This document shows, in pieces, positions 61,371 through 64,000 of a DNA stretch of 64,000 nt (positions within the stretch are counted from its first letter, which is position 1; each line of letters starts with the position of its first letter). Source of the stretch: QAMX01 sp964448855 (GTDB lineage: Bacteria > Bacillota > Clostridia > Oscillospirales > QAMX01); assembly GCA_964448855.1 (NCBI GenBank), contig CAYUXI010000008.1:17942-81941 (forward strand), read 5' to 3'. The position numbers and the translations under genes were made by a program. The notes under the pieces are model-generated. The model was not told the origin of the DNA, ran no database searches, and worked only from the letters and a program-made list of their open reading frames with translations.

Positions 61371-62129
61371 ATGACAAGCGACCCGATCCGGGTGATTTCC
61401 TTCAATGTATACAACTCGTACGGCGAAACCAGCTTCGCCGCACTGACCGCTGACCACTATGCGGAGGCCATTTTTGCGAATATCCCCGCCTGCAACGTCT
61501 GGAACCCGATTTTCTACCGCAAAGACCGGTACACTGCGCTCGCAAGCGGGGCCGTCGATTGCTATGAGCGTCTCGGCGCAGCGCTCTCCGCGGAATATCC
61601 CTACCCCCACGGGACGACGGACGGCCGCACCCATTTCCGAACGCTTGTCTGGGTCATCCTGCAGGAGCGCGCGAGCGGCCAGCAATACCTGGTCGGGAAT
61701 GTCCACTACGGCGTCTACACGACCGGGAAACCAGGCGACCCGGTTTCCGATCAAAGGCAGGAGAGCGCCGTTGTGATGGAAGCGTTCCGTTCCATCAGCG
61801 CGCAGCACCCCGATGCGCTTGCCGTGATCTGCGGGGACTACAATTCCTCCGCGCTGGTCTGCCATGAGAAGGGCATCGGCGCATGGAATATGCTGCAAAA
61901 CGGGTTCCGCGATACCTGGGCAATGGCCGCGGGCAAAACCGACATCAGCGGCTCCCACAAGCTGGGCGAACCGCCGACCGGCACCTACCGCAGCGCGCTC
62001 GACCACATTTTCACCCTGTCCGATCTGGACGTCCGCCGCTATGCCACGCTCGTAACCCCCGATCTGCTCCGCTGCAGCGACCACTGCCCCGTCTCCGTCG
62101 AATTTGCAAGGCCATCTGCCAACGGCTGA
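61371..62129 (+). CDS. Endonuclease/exonuclease/phosphatase family hydrolase 2
   Basis: The 252-residue EEP-fold protein has IRVISFNVYNSYG at the start, VGNVHYGVY, VICGDYNSSAL (catalytic Asp-Asn), and the C-terminal RSALDHIF and SDHCPVSVEF. The usual glutamate-containing QE motif near the N-terminus is not obvious (the region reads CNVWNPIFYRKDRY), so a reduced or shifted active site is possible. The ATG at 61371 follows GAGGGTG. Its TGA stop codon lies inside the first unit of the 26-bp tandem repeat. Confidence 0.82.
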   Translation: MTSDPIRVISFNVYNSYGETSFAALTADHYAEAIFANIPACNVWNPIFYRKDRYTALASGAVDCYERLGAALSAEYPYPHGTTDGRTHFRTLVWVILQERASGQQYLVGNVHYGVYTTGKPGDPVSDQRQESAVVMEAFRSISAQHPDALAVICGDYNSSALVCHEKGIGAWNMLQNGFRDTWAMAAGKTDISGSHKLGEPPTGTYRSALDHIFTLSDLDVRRYATLVTPDLLRCSDHCPVSVEFARPSANG

Positions 62130-62640
62130 CCGCGCCCGTACCCGTAATCGGCNNNNNNNNNNNNNNNNNNNNNNNNNNNNNNNNNNNNNNNNNNNNNNNN
62201 NNNNNNNNNNNNNNNNNNNNNNNNNNNNNNNNNNNNNNNNNNNNNNNNNNNNCGGCTGACCGCGCCCGTACCCGTAATCGGCCGACCGCGCCCGTACCCG
62301 TAATCGGCCGACCGCGCCCGTACCCGTAATCGGCTGACCGCGCCCGTACCCGCAATCGGCTGACCGCGCCCGTACCCGCGCAATCGGCTGACCGCGCCTA
62401 TTCCCGCAATCGGCTGACCGCGACTACCCCGTAATCGGCTGACCCGTGCCTATCCCCCATCGGCTGAACGCGCCCGTACCCGTAATCGGCCGACCCGTGC
62501 CTATCCCCCATCGGCTGAACGCGCCTATTCCCGTAATCGGCCGACCCGCGACTACCCCGCAATCGGCTGACCGCGACTATCCCCATCGGCTGACCGCGCC
62601 CGTACCCGTAATCGGCTGACCGCGCCCGTACCCGCGCTGC
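62123..62640. repeat. 26-bp minisatellite interrupted by an assembly gap
   Basis: Units of CGGCTGACCGCGCCCGTACC plus CGTAAT (26 bp) run head to tail. One lies before the gap (from 62125) and about 15 after it (62253-62640), with lengths of 23 to 28 bp and growing divergence to the right. Because 26 is not a multiple of three and unit lengths vary, the array does not encode a repeat protein. No spacers are present, so it is not a CRISPR. Confidence 0.92.
62153..62252. other. Assembly gap of 100 N
   Basis: Exactly 100 N lie inside the tandem repeat. This is a conventional scaffold gap size, so the true array length is unknown. Confidence 0.98.
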
Positions 62641-62676
62641 ACAACTCATTCCATAGAAAAGGAAGATTTGTTCGCC

Positions 62677-63018
62677 ATGAATCTGCTTGAAAAAAATATC
62701 CTCCGCCTGATCGCCGGGGCGCTGGCCATCTGGCTGGCCGCGACCATTCTGCCCGGCGCGGAATTCACCTCCTACGGCGCCATCGCCGCCATGGCCATCC
62801 TGCTCTGGCTGATCAATTTCGCCGTCCGGCCAATTCTGAAGCTGCTGACGATTCCGGTCAGCTGCCTGACGCTGGGGCTGTCCAGCCTGCTGGTTGACGT
62901 GTTCTGCGTCTGGGCGGCCGACGCGCTGATCAGCGGGATTACGTTCGACTCCTTCTGGGCGTATCTGCTCGTCTCCGCACTCGCCTCGGTGACGTCCTCC
63001 CTGCTCCTGCAACACTGA
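62677..63018 (+). CDS. Holin-like four-helix membrane protein (phage holin family 4 type)
   Basis: The 113-residue protein consists of four hydrophobic helices with short polar turns, including NFAVRPILKLLTIPVSCLTLG. That segment (a conserved NxxVRPxL...P followed by TLG) is characteristic of the YvlD/holin-4-like superfamily. Despite the name, most members are ordinary small membrane proteins, and no phage genes are near. The ATG at 62677 follows AAAGGAAG at 11 bases. Confidence 0.88.
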   Translation: MNLLEKNILRLIAGALAIWLAATILPGAEFTSYGAIAAMAILLWLINFAVRPILKLLTIPVSCLTLGLSSLLVDVFCVWAADALISGITFDSFWAYLLVSALASVTSSLLLQH

Positions 63019-63165
63019 TTTTTTCCACCCTTTCCACACCTGACAACGCTGTGTTTCGCACATTCCCACTGTTTTTTGCACAGATGCACTGTTTTCACAT
63101 CCCCGCCCGTCTTCCTCACTCTCCACACCCCACGCCGTTTTTTCACACATTTGCGCAAACGAGCC

Positions 63166-63195
63166 GCATATTGCACCCGACTGCCGGAAACACTA
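63166..63195 (+). promoter_or_regulatory. Candidate sigma-F promoter of the SpoIIQ-like gene
   Basis: GCATA (63166-63170), 15 bases, GGAAACACTA (63186-63195). This matches the forespore consensus GYATA-N15-GGnnAnAnTR at every defined position. The ribosome binding site follows within about 10 bases, so the leader would be short. Confidence 0.65.
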
Positions 63196-63214
63196 CCGTC
63201 AGGAGGTGTTGCCA

Positions 63215-63955
63215 ATGGCAGATCACAAAAACCCGCCGCCCAGCCAATCCAACGGCGGTACCGCTTTGAAGCGGGCTGGCAAACTGATTCTCGGAAAAGG
63301 CTTTTCCATTGTACTCTTTCTGTGCATCGCCGCAATCGGCGTTTCGGTCTATGTCCTCTTTTCCGGCAGAGACGCGCAGAGCGAACCGGAGCTTCCCAAA
63401 ATCCCCGAGCTCCCCGATATCGGGCTCGTCACCGCACTCCCCTTCTCGCCCGATGAGACGGATGCACCGGAGCAGACCGTCGCCTCGCAGACCCTGATTC
63501 CCGATGTCACATCGACCTCAAAGCCGCCGGAAACCTCTGCCACACGGATTTTCTACGTCCGTCCGCTCGCCGGTGAGGTCATTCGCGGCTACTCGGCGTC
63601 CACCCCGGTCTATAACCCGACCATGGACGACTGGCGCGTGCATACCGGCATCGATATCGCCGCAGAGGAGGGCGAAGCCGTCTGCGCCGTCGCCGCCGGA
63701 ACGGTCTGCAAGGTCTACACGGACTATTTCAAAGGCAATGTCGTGGAAATTCAGCATCTCGACGGCCGAATCTCCGTCTACTGTGGCCTGGCCGATCACC
63801 CCTCGGCCGCCGTCGGTGATACCGTGACCGCCGGAACCGTCATCGGTAGCGTCGGCGCACCGTCCTCGTTCGAATCCCTCGACGGCGCACACCTGCATTT
63901 TGAAATGCTCCAGGACGGTACCCGCCTCGACCCGACGCTCTATCTCCCGTCGTGA
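63215..63955 (+). CDS. spoIIQ: SpoIIQ-like M23 peptidase
   Basis: The 246-residue protein has a Pro/Asn-rich N-terminus, one transmembrane helix (about residues 28-47), a linker and a C-terminal LytM/M23 domain. The zinc ligands are intact: His and Asp in VHTGIDIAAEEG and the HxH in HLHFEM. SpoIIQ sits in the forespore membrane and binds SpoIIIAH across the engulfment space; clostridial SpoIIQ keeps the metal site that Bacillus has lost. The sigma-F-type promoter supports this identity over a vegetative M23 endopeptidase. The ATG follows AGGAGGTG. Confidence 0.85.
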   Translation: MADHKNPPPSQSNGGTALKRAGKLILGKGFSIVLFLCIAAIGVSVYVLFSGRDAQSEPELPKIPELPDIGLVTALPFSPDETDAPEQTVASQTLIPDVTSTSKPPETSATRIFYVRPLAGEVIRGYSASTPVYNPTMDDWRVHTGIDIAAEEGEAVCAVAAGTVCKVYTDYFKGNVVEIQHLDGRISVYCGLADHPSAAVGDTVTAGTVIGSVGAPSSFESLDGAHLHFEMLQDGTRLDPTLYLPS

Positions 63956-64000
63956 ACGCGGCAGGGGCACAAGACTGCCTCCCGCCGGGTTTGGGGTGGG

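Noticed and set aside
62123..62640. Possible CRISPR array
   Set aside because: The units are contiguous without spacers, vary in length and have no cas genes nearby.
62677..63018. Phage lysis holin indicating a prophage
   Set aside because: No phage structural, integrase or lysin genes are near, and the sequence fits the widespread non-phage members of this membrane-protein family.
62398..63150. Minus-strand open frame with ADYGYGRG-like peptide repeats
   Set aside because: The peptide repeats are a translation of the 26-bp minisatellite. Unit length is not a multiple of three and the frame changes between units; the frame also runs antisense to the holin-like gene.

Overview
The window is a chromosomal segment of a high-GC, spore-forming member of the Clostridia, most like an uncultured Oscillospiraceae/Ruminococcaceae genome bin. 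The evidence is the low-GC-type Gram-positive gene set (rny, comEC-holA, infC-rpmI-rplT, a T-box in front of alaS, class A rnpB), sporulation genes (spoIID and a SpoIIQ-like M23 protein, each with a sporulation-type promoter match), a class B sortase with a wall-anchored substrate, and consistent AGGAGG-type ribosome binding sites. A run of exactly 100 N at 62153-62252 shows that it is a scaffolded draft assembly. I saw no tRNA, rRNA, CRISPR, prophage or transposase gene.

Layout. 1-9.1 kb: end of a secreted deacetylase-like protein, a CBS protein, rny, spoIID, a 1.1-kb cluster of palindromic repeats, and a GH38 alpha-mannosidase. 9.1-19.3 kb: an EEP-family hydrolase, holA, comEC, a small unknown, a Nif3-family protein, a WD40/TolB-like lipoprotein, a DacF-like protein that has lost its catalytic serine, and the infC-rpmI-rplT operon with an attenuator leader. 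19.3-33 kb: a von Willebrand A surface protein with a Cys/His-rich insertion next to a class B sortase, a VCBS-type lipoprotein followed by a two-component system, a PurF-like protein without the glutaminase cysteine, DUF1385, prmC, an acyltransferase plus zinc-ribbon membrane protein, and a DegV protein. 33-40 kb: HIT protein, aconitase-like hydratase, alaS with T-box, ADP-ribosylglycohydrolase. 40.5-51.8 kb: a GH42-like enzyme and a long leftward operon (ThyX-like protein, two PHP phosphoesterase paralogues, galE, galT, two paralogous unknowns), divergent from a metallophosphoesterase and driven by two nearly identical back-to-back promoters. 52-61 kb: DUF4091 hydrolase, hexapeptide acyltransferase, TRIC channel, rnpB, a GT2 glycosyltransferase and a sugar operon (isomerase, DUF6807, Gfo/Idh/MocA oxidoreductase, MFS carrier). 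61-64 kb: a second EEP hydrolase, a 26-bp minisatellite with the assembly gap, a holin-like membrane protein and the SpoIIQ-like peptidase.

The most unusual content is non-coding. Gene ends are occupied by modular palindromic repeats. One family carries two hairpins whose stems differ between copies but keep pairing. Another is a chain of different small hairpins, each followed by GCAT(AT)CAC. In three places the stop codon of the neighbouring gene lies inside a repeat unit. Other points are an 11-bp inverted repeat that would mask the rny ribosome binding site, an AUC start codon for infC, and several catalytically degraded members of known enzyme families.
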